Shown: positions 26,945 to 36,427, numbered from the stretch's first letter. The stretch: 64,000 nt of DNA from Dyella sp. AtDHG13 (GCF_003201105.1 NZ_QICJ01000005.1:186001-250000); one strand, 5' to 3'. The notes: generated by a model from the sequence alone, not told the origin. Program-made: numbers and translations.

Positions 26945-27699
26945 GCACCATCTCCCTTGTCGCCCAGAACGCCGCAATGCAGCGGCGGCGTCACCGTGCC
27001 TGCCGGCTGCGCATGCATGTCAGCCGGCAGTTCGCGCGTGGCAAGCCACGCCGACACGGCGGTGATATCGGAATCGCTCAGGCGGTTGGCGATCTCCGAC
27101 ATGCAATCGGGCGCCACGGTCGCGCGCGTCTTGGTGCGCCACGAACCGAGCTGCGAGCTGATGTAGTCATAGGGCAAGCCGACCAGGCCCGGAATATCCG
27201 GCTGCACGCCGGTGAGCTGGCTGCCATGGCAAGCCTGGCAGGGAGGAATCCGCCGCGCCGGATCGCCCTGCGTCACCAGCGTTTCCCCGCGCTGGCGCAG
27301 TTGTGCCGACACGCTCGGCGCCGGCGAGCGCGCATAGGGCACCTCCTGCGCCGCGAAGTATTCGGCGATCTCGCGCATATAGGCCGGGCTGAGTTGTTTC
27401 ACGGTGTATTCCATCGGCCCGTATTTGCGCAGGCCGTCCTGGAAATCCTTCAGTTGACGCGCGAGGTAGCCGGCCGGCTTGCCGGCAAGGCGCGGAAAGA
27501 AACCGCTTTCGGGCGTGCCTTCGCCATGCACGCCGTGACAGGCGGTGCACGCGGCGATGCGCTGCTGCAGGGTGTCGGGGATAGCCGGATGCGTCGCGTC
27601 CTGTGCATGCGCATCGACCGCATGCGCCATGACGGCGCACAGCGCCCATGCCCCTATCGCACGCCCGGCCCGCGACCACTTCGCTGAGAGGCTTTTCAT
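26941..27699 (-). CDS. Periplasmic diheme cytochrome c (c4/c553-like)
   Basis: 252 aa with a Sec signal peptide (residues 1-32, cut near AHAQD). Two heme c sites, C51TACH55 and C154QACH158, lie in two similar domains as in cytochrome c4. GVHGEGTPESGFFPRLAGKPAGYLARQLKDF is typical of this family. It is the first gene of a two-gene unit with the triheme cytochrome (4-nt overlap), so the two probably act in one electron chain toward a terminal oxidase. It starts at ATG 27699, after GGGG. Confidence 0.92.
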   Translation of the reverse strand: MKSLSAKWSRAGRAIGAWALCAVMAHAVDAHAQDATHPAIPDTLQQRIAACTACHGVHGEGTPESGFFPRLAGKPAGYLARQLKDFQDGLRKYGPMEYTVKQLSPAYMREIAEYFAAQEVPYARSPAPSVSAQLRQRGETLVTQGDPARRIPPCQACHGSQLTGVQPDIPGLVGLPYDYISSQLGSWRTKTRATVAPDCMSEIANRLSDSDITAVSAWLATRELPADMHAQPAGTVTPPLHCGVLGDKGDGA

Positions 27700-27751
27700 G
27701 GTTCCCCTATCTACGCGTGAGGGCGCACGAGGCGCGCCGGAACGATGCACG

Positions 27752-27774
27752 ATTATAGGCGGGCACATCCCGCC
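27752..27774 (-). promoter_or_regulatory. Cytochrome operon -10 with a palindrome in the spacer
   Basis: On the minus strand a perfect TATAAT (27752-27757) lies 52 bp before the diheme cytochrome start. Directly upstream is the dyad GGCGGG-ATGTG-CCCGCC (27758-27774), filling the place of the -35/-10 spacer. TTGACG occurs 22 bp upstream of the -10, too far for a normal promoter. The dyad could be an operator or replace a poor -35 through an activator. Confidence 0.55.
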
Positions 27775-27839
27775 CACAGCGTCAAACGAGGAGCGCAGGA
27801 CGCGGCGGCATCTTGTCGCACGACGCGCGAACGCCGCGA

Positions 27840-29519
27840 TCAGGCCGATACGGGACGTGCGGAATCGACCGGCACCACCGATGGCGCATCGACCCGCAAG
27901 GCGTCGTGCAGCAGCAGGGTCACGCCCAGATGCTGCTCGCTTTCCCGCTCGTGCACCTGCCCGCCGTAGATGAGCGCGCGCTCGCGCACCGTCGCCATGC
28001 CCTGCCCGTTGGTGCCCAGCAGGGAAACCAGCTGGCGCCATTCGGGCACGGGTTTGCCACGCATCGCGGCCGACGCGCGCACGCCGGTCATGCGCATGAC
28101 CACCCAGCGCCGGCCATGCGTGCAGCCACCACGGATGTGCACGCGAACGCACTTCACGGGCTCGCGCGCCAGCATGTAGACCAGCACTTCGCAGGCCTGG
28201 CGATAAAGCATCATGTGGACATCGGGCGCGAGCTGGTTGAGCCCATCGCCCGTCAGGGTGCATTGATAGCCCGCACCGACCAGCGACGCGGCGCGCAGCA
28301 GCGGGCCGTTGCGGAACGTGGCGGCCAGGCCGTGCTCGCGCCAGGCGCGCGGATGCAGTGTGTCGGCCAGGCGCTGCATTTCCAGCTGGGTCAGGTCGAT
28401 GTGCCGCGCATAGTTCTGCTCCATGTTCGCCGGCAGCACGGGGCGAAGGCGGTCCATCATCCGGCGCTGGCCTTCACGCATGGACTGGCCGAGCCGATCC
28501 AGCGATTCGGCCACGTGGCGCAACCGCAGTTCTTCCTGGTAAAGCCCTTGCTGCGCCAGCAGGAGGCCGCGCTGTTCGTCCTCGCGGGTATCGGGCGACG
28601 CCGCCATTTCGGACCTGGGCGCCAGCCGCGCGCCGAGCATGACCAGGCTGGACACCGCGAACGCGATGAGCGCCTGCGCCTGGATGACGGCCGGATCGCG
28701 CACCACGGTCATGGTCAGCTCGATCGCCACGCTCGCCAGCAATCCACCCACGGCGGCACCCTGCCAGCCATGCCGCAGGGTGATCCACGCGACCGGCAGA
28801 AACATCGCCATGCGCGAGACTTCGATGACTTCATCGCCATGCGACGGCGATCCCAGCCATACCAGCAGCGCCAGCGGCGGCACCACGCCCATGAGGCAAT
28901 CGACGGCGACGCGCTTCACGGTCCCCAGGAAATTCCCCGCCGAGCGCTGGCCAAACCAGCTCAATAGCGCGAACACCGGCGGCACCAGGGTCAACCCGCC
29001 AAGGTAACTGCCGAGGAAATACTCGAGCACGATATGGGCATTGATCACCGGCAGCGGTTCGCCCGAGGGCATCGTCATCGCGGCGAGCGTGCCGGTGTTG
29101 ACCAGGGCGCTGACGATGCCGCCGGTCATGATGCTGCCCATCAGCGTGGTGACGTTGACGGCGCCATGGCGCAGCACCGGCGCGCGCTGGCGAAACCAGG
29201 CCAGCACCGGCGCGCTCAGCAGCAGCGGGGGCACGGTGACCATTTCTGCCCAAAGCGTGCCGAAACGGTCATGACTGGACCAACCGATCCAGGCCAGCGG
29301 AAGGGTTTCCCCCAGCGCCATGGCGAACCAGTAGCGGTACGGCACCAGCAGCAGGCACAGCACGCGCAAGCCGGCCACCAGGTTCCAGTGCGAGACGGAA
29401 ACCTCGCGCAGCAGCGTATAACCCGCCGCGTAAGCGAGTACGACACCCAGCTGTCGAAGCACCGCAGGAACCCTCTCCAGTTTCCGTGCGATGCGGCTCC
29501 CTCTCGTTGCTGTGCCCAT
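27840..29519 (-). CDS. Orphan MASE1-type membrane sensor with degenerate histidine-kinase C-terminus
   Basis: 559 aa. Residues about 20-290 form seven or eight membrane segments in the MASE1 manner (LVAGLRVLCLLLVPYRYWFAMALGE and ASVAIELTMTVV). A coiled stretch (about 310-390) takes the place of the HisKA_3 helix but lacks the expected acceptor His. The last 170 residues look like a NarX/NarL-system HATPase that has lost its N-box Asn (EVLVYMLAREPVKCVRVHI), while GQGMATVRERALIYGG keeps the usual final block. No response regulator or cyclase domain is adjacent. It begins at ATG 29519, one codon after an in-frame TTG. I infer a non-catalytic signalling role. Confidence 0.7.
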   Translation of the reverse strand: MGTATRGSRIARKLERVPAVLRQLGVVLAYAAGYTLLREVSVSHWNLVAGLRVLCLLLVPYRYWFAMALGETLPLAWIGWSSHDRFGTLWAEMVTVPPLLLSAPVLAWFRQRAPVLRHGAVNVTTLMGSIMTGGIVSALVNTGTLAAMTMPSGEPLPVINAHIVLEYFLGSYLGGLTLVPPVFALLSWFGQRSAGNFLGTVKRVAVDCLMGVVPPLALLVWLGSPSHGDEVIEVSRMAMFLPVAWITLRHGWQGAAVGGLLASVAIELTMTVVRDPAVIQAQALIAFAVSSLVMLGARLAPRSEMAASPDTREDEQRGLLLAQQGLYQEELRLRHVAESLDRLGQSMREGQRRMMDRLRPVLPANMEQNYARHIDLTQLEMQRLADTLHPRAWREHGLAATFRNGPLLRAASLVGAGYQCTLTGDGLNQLAPDVHMMLYRQACEVLVYMLAREPVKCVRVHIRGGCTHGRRWVVMRMTGVRASAAMRGKPVPEWRQLVSLLGTNGQGMATVRERALIYGGQVHERESEQHLGVTLLLHDALRVDAPSVVPVDSARPVSA

Positions 29520-29657
29520 CAAGTAACGCCAAGCCCCTGTCTGAAAACGCCCTGTATCGGGCCGGCCCGCAGGCCGTGGCTCCGATGATTGTCGCAGGAA
29601 ATTACCTAAGCAACGCGCTGCGCTGCGTCACCGGCTTCCCTCCCCGCAAGTCCATGC

Positions 29658-29688
29658 AAAAAGAAGGCCCGGCGAGTGCCGGGCCTTC
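29658..29688 (-). terminator. Rho-independent terminator after the DAHP synthase gene
   Basis: An 11-bp perfect stem, GAAGGCCCGGC opposite GCCGGGCCTTC, around GAGT, followed on the minus strand by TTTTT. It closes the dsbB-DAHP synthase unit 26 bp after its last stop codon. Confidence 0.93.
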
Positions 29689-29713
29689 GTCGACAGAACA
29701 GCGGGGTCGAATC

Positions 29714-31099
29714 TCAGCGATCGCGCTGGCCGGCGGACTTGCGCACGATCAGCATGGCCAGCTCCAGCGACTGCTCGTAATTGAGGCGGGGATCCACCAT
29801 CGACTTGTAGGCGCGATCCAGGTCGGCCTCGTTGAGATCACGGGCGCCGCCCATGCACTCGGTGACGTCTTCGCCGGTCAGCTCCAGGTGCACGCCGCCC
29901 AGGCGCGTGCCGGACGCCGCATGGATGTCGAAGGCCTGGTCCAGCTCGCCACGGATGTTGTCGAAACGACGCGTCTTGTAACCGTTGGAGGTCGTTTCGG
30001 TGTTGCCGTGCATGGGATCGGCCACCCACAGCACGCGGCGCCCTTCCCGCTTCACGGCGTCGAGCAGCGGCGGCAGCGCGCGGCCGATGGAGGCGTTGCC
30101 CATGCGATGGATCAAGGTCAGGCGGCCCGGCTCTTCTTCCGGATTCAGCGCATCGATCAGCGGCAGCAGCTGATCCGCCGTCACCGACGGTCCCACTTTC
30201 ACCGCGACGGGGTTGCGGATGCCGCGGAAGTATTCGACGTGGGCGCCGTCCAGCGCCGCCGTACGCATGCCGATCCACGGGAAATGCGTGGACAGGTTGA
30301 ACCAGCCTTGATGGCGTGGCACCTGGCGGGTCAGCGCCTGCTCGTAGTGCAGCAGCAGGGCCTCGTGGGAGGTGAAGAAATCGACTCGCGAGAAGCCGGC
30401 GATGGGGCCGGCCAGGGTTTCCATGAAACGCAGCGAGTCGCCGATGGCCGTGACCATGCGGCGATACTCCGCCGCCAGCGGCGAGTGCTCGACCCAGGCG
30501 AGATCCCAGTATTCCGGGTGATGCAGATCGGCAAACCCGCCATCGATCAGCGCTCGCACGAAATTCATGGTGAGCGCGGAATGCGCGTGCGCCTGGATCA
30601 GCCGCTGCGGATCCGCGCGGCGCGCTTCCGGCGTGAACTCGGGGCTGTTGACCAGATCCCCGCGGAAACTCGGCAGGGTCAGCCCGTCCCGCGTCTCGGT
30701 ATCGGTCGAGCGCGGCTTGGCGTACTGCCCCGCGAAACGGCCCACGCGCAGCACCGGCTTCTTGAGCCCGTGCACCAGCACCAGGCTCATCTGCAGCAAC
30801 ACCTTGAGGCGGTTGGAGATGATCGGGCTGGTACAGTCGGCGAAGCTCTCGGCGCAATCGCCGCCCTGCAGCAGAAAGCGCTTGCCTTCCTGTGCCTCGG
30901 CCAGCGCCTGCTTCAGCGCCAGCACCTCCCAGGAGGTCACCAGCGGCGGCAGCGTGGCGAGCTGGCCGGTGGCACGGGCCAGCTCGGCGGCGTCCTCGTA
31001 CAGAGGCTGCTGCAGCGCCTGACGCGCCTGCCAGCTGCTCGGCGACCAGTCATCGGCGCCCTGCGAGCGGGATGGCGTCATGGTGATGGCATGTGACAT
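29714..31099 (-). CDS. 3-deoxy-7-phosphoheptulonate synthase, class II
   Basis: 461 aa, the usual length for class II (plant/Mycobacterium type) DAHP synthase, the first step of the shikimate pathway. LLQGGDCAESFADC (near residue 80) is the metal/PEP-binding signature, and KPVLRVGRFAGQYAKPRS, KVGPSVTADQLLPLID, LTLIHRMGN, WVADPMHGNTETTSNG and GGVHLELTGEDVTECMGG follow in family order. The class II enzyme is common in Xanthomonadales. It follows dsbB after 13 bp, so both are probably on one transcript. The in-frame ATG at 31081 is an alternative start. Confidence 0.96.
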   Translation of the reverse strand: MSHAITMTPSRSQGADDWSPSSWQARQALQQPLYEDAAELARATGQLATLPPLVTSWEVLALKQALAEAQEGKRFLLQGGDCAESFADCTSPIISNRLKVLLQMSLVLVHGLKKPVLRVGRFAGQYAKPRSTDTETRDGLTLPSFRGDLVNSPEFTPEARRADPQRLIQAHAHSALTMNFVRALIDGGFADLHHPEYWDLAWVEHSPLAAEYRRMVTAIGDSLRFMETLAGPIAGFSRVDFFTSHEALLLHYEQALTRQVPRHQGWFNLSTHFPWIGMRTAALDGAHVEYFRGIRNPVAVKVGPSVTADQLLPLIDALNPEEEPGRLTLIHRMGNASIGRALPPLLDAVKREGRRVLWVADPMHGNTETTSNGYKTRRFDNIRGELDQAFDIHAASGTRLGGVHLELTGEDVTECMGGARDLNEADLDRAYKSMVDPRLNYEQSLELAMLIVRKSAGQRDR

Positions 31100-31112
31100 G
31101 GGAAAGTCTCGC

Positions 31113-31610
31113 TCAGACGCGCTTGCGCTTGGCGGCGTAGACCGCGAAGACGACCAGCAGCAGATACCAAAGCAGCGTCCACGCCGGCATCGGCAAGCCG
31201 AACACCGGCTCGACCTTGGCGCATTCGCCCGAGCCGGTGAACACCATCTTTAGCACCTTGGCGAAGGGAAACGTATCCATCATGTAGCCAAGGTTGGGGC
31301 CGCAGGCGGGAATCTGGTCCGCCGGCAAGGTCTGCAGCCACAGATGCCGCGCGGCCGTGGCGATGCCGCCCAGCGCGCCGAGCAGCACGCCACCGGTGTA
31401 CACCCAGCGGGCACCGCCCCGCGGCGCATGCAGGCCGCCGATCAGGAAGAACACGCCCATCACCATGAACGCGATGCGCTGAAAAATGCAGAGCGGGCAC
31501 GGGATCATGTTGAGCACGTGCTCGGCATACAGCGCGTAGCCCAGCAGCGCCACGCAGATGACGAAACCGGCGAGATACGTTGCGCGATACGACCAGCGGA
31601 AAGGATTCAT
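31113..31610 (-). CDS. dsbB: Disulfide bond formation protein B
   Basis: 165 aa with four membrane segments. It reoxidises DsbA and passes electrons to quinone. The first redox pair is C38-P-L-C41 after the first span, and the second pair is C103 and C130 in the second periplasmic loop, matching E. coli positions (41/44 and 104/130). Arg45 in CIFQRIAF fits the conserved quinone-binding Arg. It begins with MNPFRWSYRATYLAGF. It lies 13 bp upstream of the DAHP synthase gene and downstream of the ribosomal cluster's terminator. Confidence 0.96.
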   Translation of the reverse strand: MNPFRWSYRATYLAGFVICVALLGYALYAEHVLNMIPCPLCIFQRIAFMVMGVFFLIGGLHAPRGGARWVYTGGVLLGALGGIATAARHLWLQTLPADQIPACGPNLGYMMDTFPFAKVLKMVFTGSGECAKVEPVFGLPMPAWTLLWYLLLVVFAVYAAKRKRV

Positions 31611-31812
31611 GTCGGGGCTTTGTTGCGTTGCGAAAGCGGGACATTACCCGCTTGCCCAGCCCCTGTCAGCCCTGACCTCTGGCGGGCGCGACCAAGCCCT
31701 ACACCGTCGCCGAAGGGCAATCAGCCGGTGGCGCATGGGCGACCGGCCACCCATGCCCGCCGCATGACCTGTTCCCAGGGCGCGGCTGCGGATTCCAGGG
31801 CGTCGAACAAAC

Positions 31813-31843
31813 AAAAACCCCGGCAAGTCGCCTTGCCGGGGTT
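31813..31843 (-). terminator. Rho-independent terminator of the alpha operon
   Basis: A perfect 12-bp stem, AACCCCGGCAAG opposite CTTGCCGGGGTT, around TCGC, with TTTTTGTTTG next on the minus strand. It is 24 bp after the rplQ stop and closes the S10/spc/alpha cluster. Confidence 0.94.
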
Positions 31844-31867
31844 CTGCTTGACGCGTGTCGCTACCGA

Positions 31868-32248
31868 TTACTCGGCGGCGGCGTCGGTCTTCGGGCGATC
31901 GACCAGCTCGACGTAGGCCATCGGGGCGTTGTCGCCCGGGCGGAAGCCGGCCTTCAGGATGCGCAGGTAACCGCCGGGACGCTCGCGGTAACGGGGACCC
32001 AGTTCGATGAACAGCTTGCCGACGGCTTCCTTGTCGCGCAGGCGAGCGAAGGCGAGACGACGGTTGGCGACGCCATCGGTCTTGGCGAGCGTGATGAGCG
32101 GCTCGGCGACGCGACGGAGTTCCTTCGCCTTGGGAAGGGTGGTGCGGATCAGCTCGTGCTTGAACAGCGACGACGCCATGTTCTTGAACATGGCTTCGCG
32201 GTGGCTGCTCGTGCGGTTGAGCTTGCGACCGGATTTCTGGTGGCGCAT
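31868..32248 (-). CDS. rplQ: 50S ribosomal protein L17
   Basis: 126 aa, starting [24 protein letters not shown], the invariant L17 N-terminus. The family usually has 115-130 residues. L17 sits near the polypeptide exit tunnel on the 50S surface. It is the last gene of the alpha operon, but an unusual 301-bp spacer with several hairpins separates it from rpoA, where many bacteria have only tens of bases. A strong terminator follows. Confidence 0.98.
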   Translation of the reverse strand: MRHQKSGRKLNRTSSHREAMFKNMASSLFKHELIRTTLPKAKELRRVAEPLITLAKTDGVANRRLAFARLRDKEAVGKLFIELGPRYRERPGGYLRILKAGFRPGDNAPMAYVELVDRPKTDAAAE

Positions 32249-32549
32249 GGCTAGTACTCTCTATGTCTGTTGTTATGAAAAGCCGGCGGTTATGTCCGAC
32301 TTCCCGCGGTTACCCGCTGATGAAGCCCTTCGTGGTACGGGCTCTTATTGAGCAAAACGGCCAAACCGGCCGTTGAAGGCGTCTGCAAAATCCGAGGGAT
32401 CAACACTCGTCAGACGACCAAGACCAAGCGACCAAGGCGGTCACCCGAAACATCATGCGGCCCGAAGGCCGCTTTGATCGTTGGCGGGCATGCCGAAGCA
32501 CACCCGCCAACGTCTTTACTGCGGGCGACCGCGAACGGTCGCCGGAACA
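32249..32549 (-). other. Enlarged rpoA-rplQ spacer with four strong hairpins
   Basis: No gene is seen in these 301 bp. Four perfect stems occur: 32356-32374 (AACGGCC, 7 bp), 32457-32472 (GCGGCC, 6 bp, CGAA loop), 32479-32512 (CGTTGGCGGG, 10 bp) and 32524-32543 (GGCGACCG, 8 bp, CGAA loop). Read on the transcript strand, the two CGAA loops become UUCG, a very stable tetraloop. None has a U-tract on the transcript strand. They may tune rplQ expression, protect the rpoA mRNA end, or be remnants of insertions. Confidence 0.7.
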
Positions 32550-33548
32550 TCAGCCCAGCTGCATGCCGTGCGACAGGCCCGGCGGCGGCCAGTTCTCCAG
32601 CTTCATGCCCAGGGCCAGACCGCGGCCACCCAGCACGTCCTTGATTTCGGTCAGGGACTTCTTGCCGAGGTTCGGGGTCTTGAGCAGTTCCACTTCGGTC
32701 TTCTGAACCAGATCGCCGATGTAGTAGATGCTCTCGGCCTTGAGGCAGTTCGCCGAGCGAACCGTCAGCTCCAGGTCGTCGATCGGACGGAGCAGCAGCG
32801 GGTCGAAACCGCCCTTCTCCGCCTTGTCCGTCGCGCTCTCGCGACGCGAGAAGTCACCGAACACCGACAGCTGGTCGTTGAGGATCTCGGCGGCCTTGCG
32901 AACCGCGTCTTCCGCACCGATGGTGCCGTTGGTTTCGATGTCCAGCACGAGCTTGTCGAGGTTGGTGCGCTGTTCCACACGGGCAGCGTCCACTTCGTAA
33001 GCCACGCGCAGCACCGGCGCGAACGAGGCATCGAGCTGCAGGCGACCGATCGGACGCGCTTCGTCGTCCGGATGCTGGCGCGCGCTGGCCGGCTGGTAGC
33101 CGACGCCGCGACGCACCTTCAGGCGCATGTTGAGCGCGATGTCCTTGGTCAGGTGGCAGATCACATGCTCGGGGTTGATGATTTCCACCGAGTGGTCGAC
33201 GGCGATGTCGCCGGCGGTGACCACGCCCTTGCCCTTCTTGGACAGGGTCAGGGTGACTTCGTCACCCGAGTGCTGGCGAATGGCCACGTCCTTGAGGTTC
33301 AGCAGGACTTCGATCACGTCCTCCTGCAAACCTTCCAGCGTGGTGTATTCGTGCAGCACGCCATCAATTTCCACCTCGACGATGGCAGAGCCAGGGATCG
33401 AGGAAAGCAGCACGCGGCGCAGCGCGTTGCCCAGGGTGTGGCCGAAACCACGCTCGAGCGGCTCCACCACCACCTTGGCGCGGTTGGCTCCGAGCTGCTC
33501 GACGCTGAGGCCGCGAGGCCGCAGCACGCTAGTTGACGAAACTGCCAT
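32550..33548 (-). CDS. rpoA: DNA-directed RNA polymerase subunit alpha
   Basis: 332 aa (usual 329-333). The N-terminal dimerisation domain holds [25 protein letters not shown]. The C-terminal domain (about 245-330) holds [27 protein letters not shown], including the DNA/activator-contacting Arg-Ser-Ala-Asn segment, and [13 protein letters not shown]. It starts [18 protein letters not shown]. It follows rpsD by 16 bp in the alpha operon. The internal segment [18 protein letters not shown] matches the lineage-variable insertion-dimer region. Confidence 0.98.
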   Translation of the reverse strand: MAVSSTSVLRPRGLSVEQLGANRAKVVVEPLERGFGHTLGNALRRVLLSSIPGSAIVEVEIDGVLHEYTTLEGLQEDVIEVLLNLKDVAIRQHSGDEVTLTLSKKGKGVVTAGDIAVDHSVEIINPEHVICHLTKDIALNMRLKVRRGVGYQPASARQHPDDEARPIGRLQLDASFAPVLRVAYEVDAARVEQRTNLDKLVLDIETNGTIGAEDAVRKAAEILNDQLSVFGDFSRRESATDKAEKGGFDPLLLRPIDDLELTVRSANCLKAESIYYIGDLVQKTEVELLKTPNLGKKSLTEIKDVLGGRGLALGMKLENWPPPGLSHGMQLG

Positions 33549-33564
33549 GCAGGGCTCCGGTTGA

Positions 33565-34191
33565 TTACTTCGAGTAGAGCTCGACGATCAGGCTCTCATT
33601 GATGTCGGACGGCAGATCACCACGATCCGGCATCGACTTGAACGTGCCTTCGAACTTCTTGCTGTCCACTTCGACCCACTGCGGACGCAGGTCCATGGTG
33701 TCGAACACGGTCGCCGCTTCCTGCACGCGCAGCTGGTTGCGGGCGCGCTCAGTCAGGGCAACGACGTCGCCCGAACGGACCTGGTACGACGGGATGTTCA
33801 CCTTCTTGCCGTTGACCAGCACAGCCTTGTGGCTGACCAGCTGACGGGCCTGGGCGCGGGTGACCGCGAAACCCATGCGGTAAACGACGTTGTCCAGACG
33901 GCTTTCGAGCAGGCGCAGCAGGTTCTCGCCGGTGTTGCCCTTGAGGGTCGACGCCTTGGAGTAGTAGTTGCTGAACTGGCGCTCGAGCACACCGTAGATG
34001 CGCTTGACCTTCTGCTTTTCACGCAGCTGCAGCGCATAGTCGGACATGCGCATGCGCTTGTTGGCGCCATGCTGGCCGGGCTTGTTTTCCAGCTTGCACT
34101 TCGAATCGATAGCGCGAGCGGGGCTCTTCAAACTGAGGTCTGCACCCTCGCGGCGAGCGAGCTTGCAGGTAGCTCCACGATAACGTGCCAT
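33565..34191 (-). CDS. rpsD: 30S ribosomal protein S4
   Basis: 208 aa, beginning [17 protein letters not shown]4 is a primary 16S binder that nucleates 30S assembly; in E. coli it also represses translation of its own operon and acts in antitermination. The S4 RNA-binding domain is visible as [41 protein letters not shown]. It has the usual length, and lies 13 bp after rpsK and 16 bp before rpoA. Confidence 0.98.
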   Translation of the reverse strand: MARYRGATCKLARREGADLSLKSPARAIDSKCKLENKPGQHGANKRMRMSDYALQLREKQKVKRIYGVLERQFSNYYSKASTLKGNTGENLLRLLESRLDNVVYRMGFAVTRAQARQLVSHKAVLVNGKKVNIPSYQVRSGDVVALTERARNQLRVQEAATVFDTMDLRPQWVEVDSKKFEGTFKSMPDRGDLPSDINESLIVELYSK

Positions 34192-34204
34192 GGGTATGCT
34201 CCTT

Positions 34205-34591
34205 TTAGACTCGACGCTTCTTGGGGGGACGGCAGCCGTTGTGCGGAATCGGCGTGACGTCGATGATGTTGAGCACCTTGTAGCCCAGCGCGTTCAGCGA
34301 ACGCACGGCGGACTCACGACCCGGACCCGGGCCCTTGATGCGCACTTCCACGGTCTTCACGCCGTAGTCGCCCGCAGCGCGGCCAGCCTTTTCGGCGGCA
34401 ACCTGGGCTGCGAACGGGGTGGACTTGCGCGAACCGCGGAAACCCGCGCCGCCGGCAGTCGCCCACGACAGGGCGTTGCCCTGGCGGTCGGTGATCGTGA
34501 CGATGGTGTTGTTGAAGGAGGCTTGCACGTGGGCCACGGCATCCGTGACAACGCGCTTGATCTTCTTCTTGGTCTTGACAGGCTTAGCCAT
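34205..34591 (-). CDS. rpsK: 30S ribosomal protein S11
   Basis: 128 aa. S11 lies on the 30S platform and contacts the mRNA near the Shine-Dalgarno helix. It begins with Lys-rich [20 protein letters not shown], with [37 protein letters not shown] as the family core and [12 protein letters not shown] at the end. It is 12 bp after rpsM and 13 bp before rpsD. Confidence 0.98.
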   Translation of the reverse strand: MAKPVKTKKKIKRVVTDAVAHVQASFNNTIVTITDRQGNALSWATAGGAGFRGSRKSTPFAAQVAAEKAGRAAGDYGVKTVEVRIKGPGPGRESAVRSLNALGYKVLNIIDVTPIPHNGCRPPKKRRV

Positions 34592-34603
34592 GTTCGGAAT
34601 CCG

Positions 34604-34960
34604 TTACTTCTTGATGGCGCGACGCGGGCCCTTGCGGGTGCGCGCATTGGTACGCGTGCGCTGGCCGCGCACCGGCAGACCACGGCGGTGACGCAGACCG
34701 CGGTAGCAACCCAGATCCATCAGACGCTTGATGGCGATACCCACCTCGCGACGCAGATCGCCTTCGACGACGTACTTACCGATTTCGTGACGAAGCTTTT
34801 CCACTTCGCCTTCACTCAGGGACTTGATCTGCGTGGTGGGAACCACGCCTGCGTCCGCGCAGACCTTCTTGGCCCGGCTGCGGCCGATCCCGTAAATGCT
34901 CTGCAGGCCAACCCAGACATGCTTCTGGACCGGCAAATTGACACCCGCGATGCGCGCCAT
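34604..34960 (-). CDS. rpsM: 30S ribosomal protein S13
   Basis: 118 aa. S13 is in the 30S head and forms bridges to L5 and the P-site tRNA through its basic tail. It starts [34 protein letters not shown], and ends [28 protein letters not shown]. It is the first gene of the alpha block. Upstream, where rpmJ (L36) commonly lies, there is only a 137-bp non-coding spacer. Confidence 0.98.
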   Translation of the reverse strand: MARIAGVNLPVQKHVWVGLQSIYGIGRSRAKKVCADAGVVPTTQIKSLSEGEVEKLRHEIGKYVVEGDLRREVGIAIKRLMDLGCYRGLRHRRGLPVRGQRTRTNARTRKGPRRAIKK

Positions 34961-35097
34961 GATGTACTTTCTCCGATGCGTTTCGTGCGCGGTAAACGCG
35001 CAATTCTAACCGTAAACAACCCAACAGGAAAGCCCTGCGGCACCAGGGGTGCCGCCGCCCTCCAATCCAGACCAACTTCCCACCACCCCAGCAGCCA
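34961..35097 (-). other. secY-rpsM spacer: no rpmJ, one hairpin
   Basis: 137 bp separate secY from rpsM. No L36 reading frame (MKVRxSVKKxCxxCK) was found on either strand. A perfect 8-bp hairpin, GCGGCACC then AGG then GGTGCCGC, is at 35037-35055. It could be a regulatory structure for the alpha block, such as S4 control, but this is inference. Confidence 0.6.
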
Positions 35098-36423
35098 TCA
35101 GTTGCGGCGGAGGTTGGCCTTCTTGAGCAGGCTTTCGTACTGGTGACTGACCAAGTGCGCCTGCACCTGGGCAGTGAAATCCATCACCACGACCACCACG
35201 ATCAGCAGAGAGGTGCCGCCGAAGTAGAAGGGGACGTGCCACGCCTTTTGCATAAACGAGGGAACCAGACAGACCAGCACCAGGTAGAGGGCGCCGACAC
35301 CGGTCAGACGGGTCATCACGTTATCGATGTAATCGGCCGTGGAACGGCCGGGGCGGATACCCGGGATCAGGGCGCCGGAGCGCTTCAGGTTGTCCGCTGT
35401 CTCCTGGGAGTTGAACACGATCGCCGTATAGAAGAAGGCGAAGGTGATCACCAGCACCGCGAAGACGATATCGTACAGCGGCTCACCGGGGGTGAGCGCC
35501 TGGGTCAGCTCGGTCAGCCAGCGGGACTGGTGTCCCTGGCCGAACCAGGTAGCGGCCGTTGCCGGGAACATCAGCAGGCTGGACGCGAAGATCGGCGGGA
35601 TCACGCCCGACATGTTGATCTTCAGCGGCAGGTGCGACGTCTGGTTCATGTAGGCACGCTGGCCACCCGAGCGACGCGCGTAGTTCACGGTGATGCGCCG
35701 CTGGGCGCGTTCCATAAACACCACGAACGCCGTCACCAGGAGGATCAGCGCCACGACCATGAGCATCTTGATGACCGAGAGCTCGCCGTTGCTGGCCATG
35801 GTCAGGGTGTGCGCCACCGCACCCGGCAGGCCGGCCACGATACCGGCGAAGATCAGCAGCGAGATGCCGTTGCCGATACCGCGCTCGGTGATCTGCTCAC
35901 CCAGCCACATCAGGAACATCGTGCCGGCGGTGAGGCCGACGATCGAGGCCAGGATGAAGCCCATGCCCGGCGTGTACACCACCGGCGCGCCACCGGATGC
36001 CACCTGCTTCTGCAGGGCCACCGCGATGCCGAACGCCTGGAATGCCGCCAGGCCAACCGTGCCGAAGCGGGTGTAGGTGGTCATCTTGCGACGACCAGCC
36101 TCACCTTCCTTGCGCAGGGCCTGCAGGCTCGGGATCACCGCACCCATCATCTGCACCACGATGGATGCCGAGATGTAGGGCACGACGCCCAACGCGAACA
36201 CCGAGAAGCGTGCCAGCGAGCCGCCCGAGAACATGTTGAACATGTTCATCAGGCCGCCGCCCTGCTCGATCAGGTTCGTCATGGCTTCGGGGTTGACGCC
36301 CGGAACCGGGATGAAGGAACCGAGACGGTAGACGATCAGCGCACCAATCACGAAGAAGATGCGCTGACGCAGTTCCGTCAGCTTGCCGAGCGATCCGAGC
36401 GATGTGCCCTGGGCTGCCGCCAC
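35098..36423 (-). CDS. secY: Preprotein translocase subunit SecY
   Basis: 441 aa, ten membrane spans, the channel of the Sec translocon. [23 protein letters not shown] (TM1), the plug region after it, [21 protein letters not shown] (TM5) and [27 protein letters not shown] (the conserved cytosolic loop) are all present. It is 4 bp after rplO as in the standard spc operon. Its partner SecE is in the same window at 62698-63093; secG is not here. Confidence 0.98.
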   Translation of the reverse strand: MAAAQGTSLGSLGKLTELRQRIFFVIGALIVYRLGSFIPVPGVNPEAMTNLIEQGGGLMNMFNMFSGGSLARFSVFALGVVPYISASIVVQMMGAVIPSLQALRKEGEAGRRKMTTYTRFGTVGLAAFQAFGIAVALQKQVASGGAPVVYTPGMGFILASIVGLTAGTMFLMWLGEQITERGIGNGISLLIFAGIVAGLPGAVAHTLTMASNGELSVIKMLMVVALILLVTAFVVFMERAQRRITVNYARRSGGQRAYMNQTSHLPLKINMSGVIPPIFASSLLMFPATAATWFGQGHQSRWLTELTQALTPGEPLYDIVFAVLVITFAFFYTAIVFNSQETADNLKRSGALIPGIRPGRSTADYIDNVMTRLTGVGALYLVLVCLVPSFMQKAWHVPFYFGGTSLLIVVVVVMDFTAQVQAHLVSHQYESLLKKANLRRN

Positions 36424-36427
36424 GTGA

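Noticed and set aside
27985-28263. Upstream extension of the diheme cytochrome frame (start at 28263)
   Set aside because: The extension is antisense-like or out-of-frame MASE1 gene sequence; the signal peptide at 27699 sets the real start.
32348-32644. Short plus-strand frame in the rpoA-rplQ spacer
   Set aside because: It overlaps the rpoA 3' end, has no ribosome site, and the sequence is better explained by RNA hairpins.
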